From positions 124,001 to 188,000 of the forward strand of contig JAEINU010000005.1 in the NCBI GenBank assembly GCA_016342685.1: a stretch of DNA of 64,000 nt. The letters run 5' to 3'. The notes under the pieces are model-generated. The model did not search any database. It saw only the letters and a list, made by a program, of their open reading frames with translations, and was not told where the DNA came from. Of the stretch, positions 54,698 to 62,792 are shown one piece after another (positions within the stretch are counted from its first letter, which is position 1; each line of letters starts with the position of its first letter). Source of the stretch: Bacteroidales bacterium. Its GTDB lineage: Bacteria; Bacteroidota; Bacteroidia; Bacteroidales; UBA12077. Made by a program: the position numbers and the translations under genes.

Positions 54698-55357
54698 TTA
54701 TTTTAAATTAGTGTTATCGTCGATGTTTTGAGAATCTTCAAATTCTTTAAGGCATTCTTTTAATTCGTCTAAGTGTTGTTTGAACATTTTCTTATAGTAA
54801 TATTGAGTAATCGGTATAAAAATAACACTTAATACAACTAATAATATAGCAATTCGAATAAGTTCTTCAGAGCTAATAATTTCTGAGATCTTAGTGCTTT
54901 CTGTATTTTTAAAAATACTTAGCAACATTCCGTAGCACAAAGAAAATGGAATAAGTAGGTATTTAGCTAAAGTGCTTTTACTGAAATTTACAAATTTTTC
55001 AATACTCTCGATGGTTTTTATTAAAGCAGGCTTTAGTTGATGGGTAGATAATTTAATGTTTTTTATTCTAGAATAACTGCGTGCAACAACGAGAATGAGA
55101 ATACTAACAAAGATAAATGTTATTCCTACTAATATGTACTTAAATTCATTTGTAACAGTTAAATATAGCCAAACAAGAATTAGTAAAGATAATATTGAGC
55201 CATTATAAAGTTCAAATTTATAATTACGCTTCACTTTATTTAAAGCAGTATTCGATTTGCTCTTAATTTTGAGTTTAGCTTCGATTTTATCTTTATCAAG
55301 AAACTCATCATTTTTAAATGAACTCTTCCATGTTTTTTTTATATCATTAAAATCCAT
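54698..55357 (-). CDS. Membrane protein, candidate anti-sigma factor
   Basis: A 219-aa protein starting at ATG 55357 (MDFNDIKKTWKSSF), 11 bases inside the end of the sigma-factor gene; the frame opens two codons earlier at TTG. The N-terminal 45 residues are soluble and basic with a W, and four hydrophobic helices follow in two pairs (about 52-92 and 132-190), with a cytoplasmic C-terminal helix (LKECLKEFEDSQ). I find no zinc-binding HxxxCxxC motif, so it is not a standard ZAS anti-sigma. The function is inferred only from overlap with the sigma gene; proteins opening DxxxIWK/TWKSSF after ECF genes are common in this phylum. Confidence 0.62.
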   Translation of the reverse strand: MDFNDIKKTWKSSFKNDEFLDKDKIEAKLKIKSKSNTALNKVKRNYKFELYNGSILSLLILVWLYLTVTNEFKYILVGITFIFVSILILVVARSYSRIKNIKLSTHQLKPALIKTIESIEKFVNFSKSTLAKYLLIPFSLCYGMLLSIFKNTESTKISEIISSEELIRIAILLVVLSVIFIPITQYYYKKMFKQHLDELKECLKEFEDSQNIDDNTNLK

Positions 55358-55844
55358 AATCAAGCTCCTTTAATATCTTTTGTAATTTAGTTTTAATCCG
55401 ATTTATTTTTACACCAACATTGGAGATAGAGATACCCGAAATTTCTGCAATTTCATCATAAGAATATTCGTCCATGTACAGTATAATAATTGCTTTCTCT
55501 ATTTTATTTAATTTATTAATTGCTTTATGAAGAGTTTCTTTTTGTCGTTCTTTTTCTTGATAAGAATCGTCATCTATAATATGCACAGGTATATCAGGAA
55601 CAGGATCCTCACTATTCTTTTTATCTTTTTTAAATTGTGCAATTGCAGTATTTAAAGCTACTCTGTACATCCATGTAGAGAACTTGGCATTATTATTAAA
55701 AGATGAAAATGATTGCCAAAGTTGAACAAGAATATCTTGAAAAAGATCCTCCCGACATTCTTCTTTGCTGCAGTACATCCTGGAAACCTTATAGATTATT
55801 CCCTGATGTTTCTCTATTAATGAAATAAAATCTTCTTTATTCAA
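55347..55844 (-). CDS. ECF-type RNA polymerase sigma factor
   Basis: A 165-aa sigma-70 family factor. Region 2 spans about 8-75 (HQGIIYKVSRMYCSKEECREDLFQDILVQLWQSF, with FSTWMYRVALNTAI as the -10 recognition part). A short acidic linker follows, then region 4 at about 108-160 (INKLNKIEKAIIILYMDEYSYDEIAEISGISISNVGVKINRIKTKL). No ATG exists near the conserved start: the frame begins at a TTG at 55844, giving MNKEDFISLIEKHQG, which matches the family well; the next Met is at residue 23, too late. It is followed by an overlapping membrane-protein gene. No recognisable autoregulated promoter was found. Confidence 0.88.
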   Translation of the reverse strand: MNKEDFISLIEKHQGIIYKVSRMYCSKEECREDLFQDILVQLWQSFSSFNNNAKFSTWMYRVALNTAIAQFKKDKKNSEDPVPDIPVHIIDDDSYQEKERQKETLHKAINKLNKIEKAIIILYMDEYSYDEIAEISGISISNVGVKINRIKTKLQKILKELDYGF

Positions 55845-55908
55845 CTTTGTAATGTTTTTCGAGTTAGTATAGAAAGAGCATCGATTATTACATGGTTCCT
55901 AGAAAAAA

Positions 55909-56487
55909 TTACTCTGTTCTAGATATTGTTATTGAAATTGGGTTGATAAAGAATTGTTCGTGATTCGGTAACTTCTGAATTTTTTGAACGATATCCATTC
56001 CTTTAATCACTTGGCCAAAAGCTGCAAATCCTTGTCCGTCATTATTTCTCATTCCACCATAATCGAGCTCAGGTTGGTTGCCAATACAAATAAAAAATTC
56101 TGAGCTGGCGGTTCCTGGTTCTGCACGAGCCATAGAAATTGTTCCATCGAGATGCTTCAAGCCAGTTGTTTTTGTAGTTTCGAGTTGAATAGGAGGATAG
56201 GCAGATTCTTCAACATCAAAACCTAAACCTCCCTGAATAACTTCTATTTTAATGTTATTGTTGGGTTGATTTGCCATTGTTACAGTTCTATAAAATGAGG
56301 CTTCTGAAAGTAATTTTCCATCTACATATTTAAGAAAGTTTTCACATGTGACGGGAGCTTTTTCGGGGAAAAGTTCAACTATTATAGTTCCTAGTTCAGT
56401 TTTTATTTCAATTTGAGGATTAATATTTGTTTGATTTGTACAGGAAAAAAGAAGAATCGAAAAAAGGAAAATATAAAATGTTCTCAT
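55909..56487 (-). CDS. Cyclophilin-type peptidyl-prolyl isomerase lipoprotein
   Basis: A 192-aa exported cyclophilin. Lipobox Cys16 (LLFSC) is followed by TNQ, so it probably faces the periplasm. The catalytic domain begins at about residue 27 with IEIKTELGTIIVELFPEKAPVTCENFLKYV. It shows the FYRTV segment with the catalytic Arg, VIQGGLG, GTISMARAEPGTASSEFFICIG and FAAFGQVIKGMDIVQKI. Its size matches bacterial PpiA-like enzymes with a modest N-terminal linker. It is divergent from the tandem uvrA gene, and its 3' end lies 64 bases before the sigma gene on the same strand. Confidence 0.92.
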   Translation of the reverse strand: MRTFYIFLFSILLFSCTNQTNINPQIEIKTELGTIIVELFPEKAPVTCENFLKYVDGKLLSEASFYRTVTMANQPNNNIKIEVIQGGLGFDVEESAYPPIQLETTKTTGLKHLDGTISMARAEPGTASSEFFICIGNQPELDYGGMRNNDGQGFAAFGQVIKGMDIVQKIQKLPNHEQFFINPISITISRTE

Positions 56488-56549
56488 GATTTTAAGTTAT
56501 AATTTATAAATAGTAAAATTAATGATTAAGACTGAATAATCTAAATCCT

Positions 56550-56557
56550 TATCTTTG
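56550..56557 (+). promoter_or_regulatory. Probable -7 promoter box of the tandem uvrA gene
   Basis: TATCTTTG is an exact -7 match 19 bases before the ATG at 56577. The -33 position has no TTTG. No LexA-type palindrome is visible in the 89-base gap. Confidence 0.5.
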
Positions 56558-56576
56558 TTAGTCAAATTAAAATTTT

Positions 56577-59500
56577 ATGAAAGATAATAATTCCGAATAT
56601 ATACTCATTGAGAATGCGAACGAACATAATTTGAAAAATGTTAACGTAAAAATTCCTCATCACGAAATTACTTGCTTTACAGGAGTGTCAGGTTCTGGAA
56701 AATCATCATTAGTTTACGATATTATTGGAAAAGAAAGTCAGCGAAGGTATTTTGAAACATTCTCGTCTTACGCAAGACAATTTGTTGGTAAAATGAGTCG
56801 ACCGGAAGTTGATCGTATCGAAGGATTAATGCCAGCAATAACTGTAGATCAAAAAACGGGAAGTCGAAATCCTCGATCAACAGTTGGAACAATGAGTGAA
56901 TTGTATGATTATTTACGTTTGCTTTTTGCGCGAATCGGGGTTTCTGAGAATATGAATCTTAAATTTTCAAGAAGTTTATTCTCTTTTAATAGTCCTGAAG
57001 GATATTGCCCACATTGCAAAGGTTTGGGTGTTGAAGATAAAATTGATCCTGAATTATTAATTTTTGACGAGAGTAAGAGTTTGCGAGAGGGAGCATTAAA
57101 AATCACTACACCATCTGGGTATACAATATATTCGCAAGTTACGATTGATGTTATGGATCAAGTTTGTAATTCAGAAGGGTTTAATGTAGACATAGCCTGG
57201 AAAGATTTAACTGAAGATCAGAAGATTATTGTTTTAAATGGGAGTGATAAAATTAAAATTCCATACGGAAAGCATACGCTTGAATCGAGAATGAAATGGA
57301 GTGGAATAACTGCAAAGCCTCGCGAAGAGGGATTTTATAAGGGAATTCTTCCAGTAATGGAGAATATACTAAGAGTTGATCGTAATCCAAATATATTAAG
57401 ATTTGCCAGAACAGTTGAATGCAGTTCGTGCAAGGGTAAAAGGTTAAATAGTAACGCTTTATCTGTTGAGGTTGATAGTAAAAGTATAATTGATTTTTCG
57501 GAATTAACTATACGAGAATTAAGGGAAGTATTTCAAAAAATTGAGTTTAAAGATTCTTTAAAAGATGTTGGAAATACCATTTGTGAAAAGATATTAGAAA
57601 GATGTTCAATTCTTGAAGAGCTCGGATTGTCTTATTTAACTTTAATGAGAGAGTCTACAAATTTAAGTGGTGGCGAAGCTCAGCGTATACGATTAGCATC
57701 TCAAGTCGGAAACGGATTGCGAGGGATTTTGTACATTTTAGACGAACCATCAATTGGTTTGCACCCACGAGATAATAAACGTATGATTCGGATCATGAAA
57801 CGATTAAGAGATCAGGGAAATACGGTTCTTGTTGTTGAACACGATAAAGAAACAATATTAAATTCGGATCGTGTAATTGATATTGGTCCATTGGCAGGGA
57901 AAAAAGGAGGAGAATTAATGTTTAATTCGGAGATTGAGCAAATATCTTTCCTAAAGAATTCTAAAAGTGAAACTTTAAGATGTTTGAAAAAAAAGCCATT
58001 AAAGAATGTAGAACATGATATTTTAGAAGATCGAAGGCTAAGAATAAGAGGAGCAAACCTGCATAATTTGAAGAATGTAAATGTAGATTTTCGATTGCAC
58101 AGCTTAAATCTTGTAACGGGCGTTTCGGGTGCTGGAAAATCAACTCTTGTTTTTGAAATTCTGGGGAAATATTACGAAAATAAATTAGCTGGAAATAAAA
58201 TAACGAACTCCAATTTTACTGAGATTACTTCTGATACTAAGATCCAGAAAATAATTGAGATCGATCAGTCACCAATTGGACGAACTCCAAGAAGTAATCC
58301 AGCGACATACACAAAAGTTTTTGATTTAATTAGAAAGTTATTTGCTAATTTACCTGAATCAAAAGAAAATAAGTGGAAACAGGGTTATTTTTCTTTTAAT
58401 ACTGTAGGAGGCCGTTGTGATAACTGCGAGGGTGCTGGTTTTATTCAAACTGGAATGCACTTTCTAAATAATGTCGAAACAGTTTGTGAATCTTGTGGAG
58501 GGAAAAGGTATAAGCAGGAAACTTTAAAAGTGAAATATAAAGATAAAAGTATTTCTGATATTCTTGAGATGGAAATATCGGATGCCTTTGATTTTTTTAG
58601 TGAAGAACCAAAAATCCATCATTTTCTTGGAATAATGAAGGAGTTAGGTTTGGGATATTTATCACTTGGTCAGTCTGCTACGACATTATCTGGCGGGGAG
58701 GCTCAACGATTAAAGCTTGCTTCGGAATTAGTGAAACCGACAAAGGAACATACTCTTTATCTTTTCGATGAGCCTACAACTGGATTACATGCATACGATA
58801 TTGAAATATTGTACAGTGCTTTAAGAAATCTGACTATAAATGGTCATACAGTTATAGTGGTAGAGCATGACGCTGATATTATTGAAAAGGCAGATAATAT
58901 AATTGATATTGGTCCAGAAGGAGGAGCATTCGGAGGAGAGATCGTTTTTTCTGGATCTTACAATGATTTGTTAAAGTGTAAGAACTCATTTACCGCCGAG
59001 GCTTTAAATGAAAACGAAGTTGTTGTACATAGCTCAGAATCAAAAAATCTAAAACAAATTGTTAATGCACCAATATCACTAAAGGGAGTTAGTACGCATA
59101 ATTTAAAAGGAGTTGATATAGATTTTCCAAGAAATAAATTAACTGTTATTACAGGTGTTAGTGGAAGCGGAAAATCTTCTTTAGCCTTCGATTCTTTATT
59201 CGCCGAAGGACAGTTTCGTTTTACAGAAAGCTTCTCGACCTACACCAGAAGCCTGATTCAACAAAAAGCACGTCCAGATATTATTGAATCTAATGGTTTA
59301 ACACCAACAATTGCAGTTGATAATAAGGCATTAACTAAAAATCCACGAGCAACCGTAGGTACGATTAGCGGCGTGTATGATTTATACAGATTGTTGTTTT
59401 CCAGAATTGCTAAATCGTCTAATAATAAAATATGTACTGAGCCAACTAGCCTTTTTTCTTTTAATCATCAAAAAGGTACGTGCCTATTATGTAACGGTTT

Positions 59501-61409
59501 AGGTTTTGAATTGACATGTGATGCGGAAAAATTGATTTCAAATCCTAAGCAGCCTATAAATAAAGGTGCAATGAAAGGATCAAAACCAGGTCAGTTTTAT
59601 GGAGATCCTTTCGGGCAGCATATGGCTATATTGGAAGCAGTAGCAGAAAAACATTCGTTTGATATTGAAATTCCGTGGAATGAATTGCTTGAGACTTCGA
59701 AAAAGATAATTTTAGATGGGACAGGTGATGTCGAATACAATGTTGATTGGAGATATAAAAGAAAAAATCGCGAAGGCATGCATCAATTTCAAGCTGCATG
59801 GAAAGGATTAATTTATTACATTAACGACGAGTATGCAAGAAAGCATGATAAACAAGGAAGTGCAAATCTTGTGGCTTTAATGAAAGAAGTAAAATGCAAT
59901 TCTTGTGGAGGTTCTCGTTTGAATAATAATGCTCTAGATTATAAAATTAATACTAAGAACATAGATCAGGTTTCAAGATTACAAGCGGATGAGTCTTTAG
60001 AGTTTATCAAATTATTGGAGACTAATTTAAACGATACTGAGCTTCAGATAAGTGCAGAAATAAGAAGATTGTTAAAAGACAAGCTTTCTGCAATGAAAGA
60101 AATAGGCTTGGGGTATTTAAGCGTTTCGCGGAGCACAATGAGTTTGTCAGGAGGCGAAGGGCGTAGGCTCCGATTAATTTCTCAGCTAGGAGGAGAACTG
60201 GTTGGGATTACCTATGTTTTGGATGAACCAACAGTCGGCTTACATTCTAAGGATACCAAAAGCTTAATAAAATTACTTAAAAAACTTTCCAATAAGAATA
60301 CAGTGGTTGTAGTTGAGCACGACGAAGAGGTGATCAGATCTGCCGATTATCTGGTAGAGTTAGGGCCTGGTGCAGGAATTAATGGAGGCGAAATTATTGC
60401 TAGTGGTTCTCAAGAAAAGGTTCTCTCTGATGAAAATGCAATAAGCTCAAAGTATTTCAAAGAAGATTTTAAGTTCGATTGTCATAAGTATTCAGGCGAT
60501 TTAGATTTTGATATAAGTGTTGTGGGCGCAAGAGCGAATAATTTAAAGAGCTTTAACATTAATTTGCCTATTAATGGGATTACTGTTTTTTCTGGTGTTT
60601 CTGGTAGTGGTAAAACAAGTTTGGTTTTTGATGTTGTTGGCAAATCTGCGCTTTCCAATAGAGCAATCAATTGCGATCATATAAGTGGGGTAGAAAATTT
60701 TAATTCTGTCATTTATATGGATCAATCACCAATTGGGCGAAACTCTTTAAGTACACCACTAAGCTATTTAAATCTTTACGATCAGATTCGTGATTTATTT
60801 TCAAAAACAGAGATATCCAAAGAGTTAAAGTTTAAGTCTTCTCATTTTTCGTATAATTCGAAAGCCGGGCAGTGTGCTGTTTGTAAGGGACAAGGGCACA
60901 CTAAAGTTGCAATGGATTTTTTATCGGATGTATCAATAATATGTTCGGAATGTAAGGGTGATCGATTTAAAAAAGAAATACTCAAGGTGCGGTATAATAA
61001 TTATTCAATTGCAGATGTGTTGAATAAAACGATTTTCGAAGCAAAAGAAATATTTCAATCAGAAAAGAAATTATATGAAGCTTTCGAATTACTAATAGAA
61101 ATTGGGCTAGGTCATTTAAAACTTGGGCAATCGGCAACAAGCCTTTCAGGAGGTGAGGCTCAAAGATTAAAACTAGCTAAAGAGTTAATAAAAAACACAA
61201 AGAATAAATGTCTTTACTTGTTAGATGAACCTACAACAGGATTGCATTTTTTAGATATTGAGAAACTTATAAGAATTCTTTTAAGACTTCGAGATCAAGG
61301 GCATGCTTTGTATATTGTTGAGCATCATCCGTGGTTTTATAAAATTGCCGATTTTTTGATTGAGTTAGGGCCCGAAGGTGGCAGAAATGGTGGAAATGTA
61401 ATTAAATAA
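56577..61409 (+). CDS. Tandem-fused UvrA-like ABC ATPase with four nucleotide-binding domains
   Basis: A 1610-aa protein equal to two UvrA-like units head to tail (about 1-825 and 835-1610), four ATPase domains in all. Walker A motifs lie near 36, 515, 860 and 1340 (GVSGSGKSS, GVSGAGKST, GVSGSGKSS, GVSGSGKTS). Signatures lie near 363, 705, 1191 and 1524 (LSGGEAQR, except LSGGEGRR in the third). Each domain has a Cys4 zinc module (CPHC/CSSC, CDNC/CESC, CLLC/CNSC, CAVC/CSEC). After LLFARIGV the frame runs within 30 residues into the zinc module, so the UvrB-binding insert of canonical UvrA is missing in both units, as in UvrA2-type proteins. DNA-lesion or drug-adduct handling without UvrB is the likely role (inference). 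A canonical uvrA is expected elsewhere. Confidence 0.9.
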   Translation: MKDNNSEYILIENANEHNLKNVNVKIPHHEITCFTGVSGSGKSSLVYDIIGKESQRRYFETFSSYARQFVGKMSRPEVDRIEGLMPAITVDQKTGSRNPRSTVGTMSELYDYLRLLFARIGVSENMNLKFSRSLFSFNSPEGYCPHCKGLGVEDKIDPELLIFDESKSLREGALKITTPSGYTIYSQVTIDVMDQVCNSEGFNVDIAWKDLTEDQKIIVLNGSDKIKIPYGKHTLESRMKWSGITAKPREEGFYKGILPVMENILRVDRNPNILRFARTVECSSCKGKRLNSNALSVEVDSKSIIDFSELTIRELREVFQKIEFKDSLKDVGNTICEKILERCSILEELGLSYLTLMRESTNLSGGEAQRIRLASQVGNGLRGILYILDEPSIGLHPRDNKRMIRIMKRLRDQGNTVLVVEHDKETILNSDRVIDIGPLAGKKGGELMFNSEIEQISFLKNSKSETLRCLKKKPLKNVEHDILEDRRLRIRGANLHNLKNVNVDFRLHSLNLVTGVSGAGKSTLVFEILGKYYENKLAGNKITNSNFTEITSDTKIQKIIEIDQSPIGRTPRSNPATYTKVFDLIRKLFANLPESKENKWKQGYFSFNTVGGRCDNCEGAGFIQTGMHFLNNVETVCESCGGKRYKQETLKVKYKDKSISDILEMEISDAFDFFSEEPKIHHFLGIMKELGLGYLSLGQSATTLSGGEAQRLKLASELVKPTKEHTLYLFDEPTTGLHAYDIEILYSALRNLTINGHTVIVVEHDADIIEKADNIIDIGPEGGAFGGEIVFSGSYNDLLKCKNSFTAEALNENEVVVHSSESKNLKQIVNAPISLKGVSTHNLKGVDIDFPRNKLTVITGVSGSGKSSLAFDSLFAEGQFRFTESFSTYTRSLIQQKARPDIIESNGLTPTIAVDNKALTKNPRATVGTISGVYDLYRLLFSRIAKSSNNKICTEPTSLFSFNHQKGTCLLCNGLGFELTCDAEKLISNPKQPINKGAMKGSKPGQFYGDPFGQHMAILEAVAEKHSFDIEIPWNELLETSKKIILDGTGDVEYNVDWRYKRKNREGMHQFQAAWKGLIYYINDEYARKHDKQGSANLVALMKEVKCNSCGGSRLNNNALDYKINTKNIDQVSRLQADESLEFIKLLETNLNDTELQISAEIRRLLKDKLSAMKEIGLGYLSVSRSTMSLSGGEGRRLRLISQLGGELVGITYVLDEPTVGLHSKDTKSLIKLLKKLSNKNTVVVVEHDEEVIRSADYLVELGPGAGINGGEIIASGSQEKVLSDENAISSKYFKEDFKFDCHKYSGDLDFDISVVGARANNLKSFNINLPINGITVFSGVSGSGKTSLVFDVVGKSALSNRAINCDHISGVENFNSVIYMDQSPIGRNSLSTPLSYLNLYDQIRDLFSKTEISKELKFKSSHFSYNSKAGQCAVCKGQGHTKVAMDFLSDVSIICSECKGDRFKKEILKVRYNNYSIADVLNKTIFEAKEIFQSEKKLYEAFELLIEIGLGHLKLGQSATSLSGGEAQRLKLAKELIKNTKNKCLYLLDEPTTGLHFLDIEKLIRILLRLRDQGHALYIVEHHPWFYKIADFLIELGPEGGRNGGNVIK

Positions 61410-61434
61410 AAAGGGGCTTAAATTTGCCCCTTTT
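61409..61434. terminator. Bidirectional terminator at the end of the tandem uvrA gene
   Basis: AAAAGGGGC (61409-61417) pairs with GCCCCTTTT (61426-61434). It serves uvrA on the plus strand; the last codons of the convergent minus-strand gene (stop at 61418-61420) lie within it. Confidence 0.82.
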
Positions 61435-61792
61435 CTTTGAAATATGTTCGTATTAAAACTTTTTTTAGTTCTCTTTCAAGAATTTTATGAGTAACAATTT
61501 CCGATAAAGTTTCGAATTGATAATGCGGATCTTGTCTGGTTAGTTCTTTTTCACTTAAATCTATTTGATACAATAAAGACATTAATTTTTCATAATCTTT
61601 ATTTAAAAGATCATTAATGTGAACATTCAGTTGCTCGAACAATTCGTTGTAAGCAAAATTTACATTCCCAGAAAAAGTGATCTCCATTCCAAACATAGCA
61701 AAGTCTTTTCGAACTTGCTCTGCTGTTAAAAGAATAAATTTTTCTTCTTGTTTTGAGCGTTCAATTTGGCTCCTACTTATTAGTTGGCTCAT
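61418..61792 (-). CDS. Small hypothetical protein of the transglycosylase/DUF4837 operon
   Basis: A 124-aa helical protein with no signal peptide. I do not name a family. Visible features: charged N-terminus (SRSQIERSKQEEKFILLTAEQ), a middle segment with VRKDFAMFGMEITFSGNVNFAYNELFEQLNVHINDLLN, and a C-terminal helical part (EIVTHKILERELKKVLIRTYF). The pattern suggests a small alpha-helical cytoplasmic adaptor. Its ATG lies 20 bases inside the end of the DUF4837-like gene, so it is translationally coupled to that operon. Its stop lies inside the shared terminator. Coupling and a clean frame support it as a real gene. Confidence 0.68.
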   Translation of the reverse strand: MSQLISRSQIERSKQEEKFILLTAEQVRKDFAMFGMEITFSGNVNFAYNELFEQLNVHINDLLNKDYEKLMSLLYQIDLSEKELTRQDPHYQFETLSEIVTHKILERELKKVLIRTYFKEKGQI

Positions 61793-62777
61793 TTTTTTTA
61801 GGATACTGAACAGAACTTAATATAGCTTCTAATTGACGCAAATAATCTCTTTTATCAAACTGAGGAGCATACACAAAACCATCAATATTAATTACTTTAT
61901 TGTGTTCTTCGTCGATGAATGCAAAGCTAACAAACGGACCGCCCATAAAATCATTTTTTATTTTCCATAAACTTCGAAGTTCGATTACATTTATATCGTT
62001 AATCTTCATTTCTCTTCTGAATGGAATCATTTGACTTTCAACAGCCATATACGAATTTTTTGCCGCACCCGGAACAAATCTTTTTGTAAATTGATTTCGT
62101 TTTGCAAAAATAAAATCGGTTGTAAGTTCAACTTCAGGCTTGTCGTAAGAGTACACTAATAAGCCTTGAACAGCATCACTTCTTCCTCTGCTTTCTATCC
62201 AAACAAAATCGGTGGTATCAACATCAAGAGTATAACCTTTAGGCATTGTTAAACGAATACCAAACTTTCTCTCAAGAGCATTAGCTATTTCAATTTCCTC
62301 ATACTTTTTATAGTTTTTAGCATAGCGTTCAATTTCCTTCCTAAGAATTCTTTCAACCATAAAATCACCTTTTTCTTTTAATACAGCAGTTAAAGAACTG
62401 TCGTTGGGCGCAAGTACGGTTATAATTATTTGAGGTTTAGCCCAAACGTTTTGCTGAACAACCATTTTTGGTTCATGAACATCCTTATCGATTTTTGCAA
62501 TTATAATATTCCTATGTATTTTAAAGATATTCGTAAAAGCATTGTAAGGAATATGAATTAAATCAAATACCGGCTCCTTTTGTGGCAAAGCTGGGTGTTG
62601 TTGACTTAGTTTTTTTCGAAACTGTTCTCCAGGTTCGCTACTCCACTGATTTGGTTCAATAACTAAAACTACTTCACCTGCTTTTCCTGAAACATTTGGA
62701 AGCAGTTTGGAAGGATCATTATCGCATGAGGCAAAAATGAATATGGCAATCGATAAGAAAATAAATAACTTTTTCAT
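61773..62777 (-). CDS. DUF4837-family lipoprotein
   Basis: A 334-aa lipoprotein that I match to DUF4837, a Bacteroidota family of unknown function. Lipobox Cys18 (IFASC) is followed by DND. The mature part begins LLPNVSGKAGEVVLVIEPNQW, typical of the family, and continues with FDLIHIPYNAFTNIFKIHRNIIIAKI, MPKGYTLDVDTTDFVWIESRGRSD and a final SFAFIDEEHNKVINIDGFVYAPQFDKRDYLRQLEAIL. The start is ATG 62777; the frame opens two codons earlier at TTG. It lies 15 bases after the lytic transglycosylase gene, which suggests a role in cell-wall or envelope maintenance (inference from context only). Confidence 0.82.
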   Translation of the reverse strand: MKKLFIFLSIAIFIFASCDNDPSKLLPNVSGKAGEVVLVIEPNQWSSEPGEQFRKKLSQQHPALPQKEPVFDLIHIPYNAFTNIFKIHRNIIIAKIDKDVHEPKMVVQQNVWAKPQIIITVLAPNDSSLTAVLKEKGDFMVERILRKEIERYAKNYKKYEEIEIANALERKFGIRLTMPKGYTLDVDTTDFVWIESRGRSDAVQGLLVYSYDKPEVELTTDFIFAKRNQFTKRFVPGAAKNSYMAVESQMIPFRREMKINDINVIELRSLWKIKNDFMGGPFVSFAFIDEEHNKVINIDGFVYAPQFDKRDYLRQLEAILSSVQYPKKNEPTNK

Positions 62778-62792
62778 AATCAAATTTTTAGT

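Noticed and set aside
55899-55922. CTAGAA/TTCTAG inverted repeat at the end of the cyclophilin gene as a terminator
   Set aside because: It has only six pairs, the T-run falls in the loop, and half of it overlaps coding sequence.
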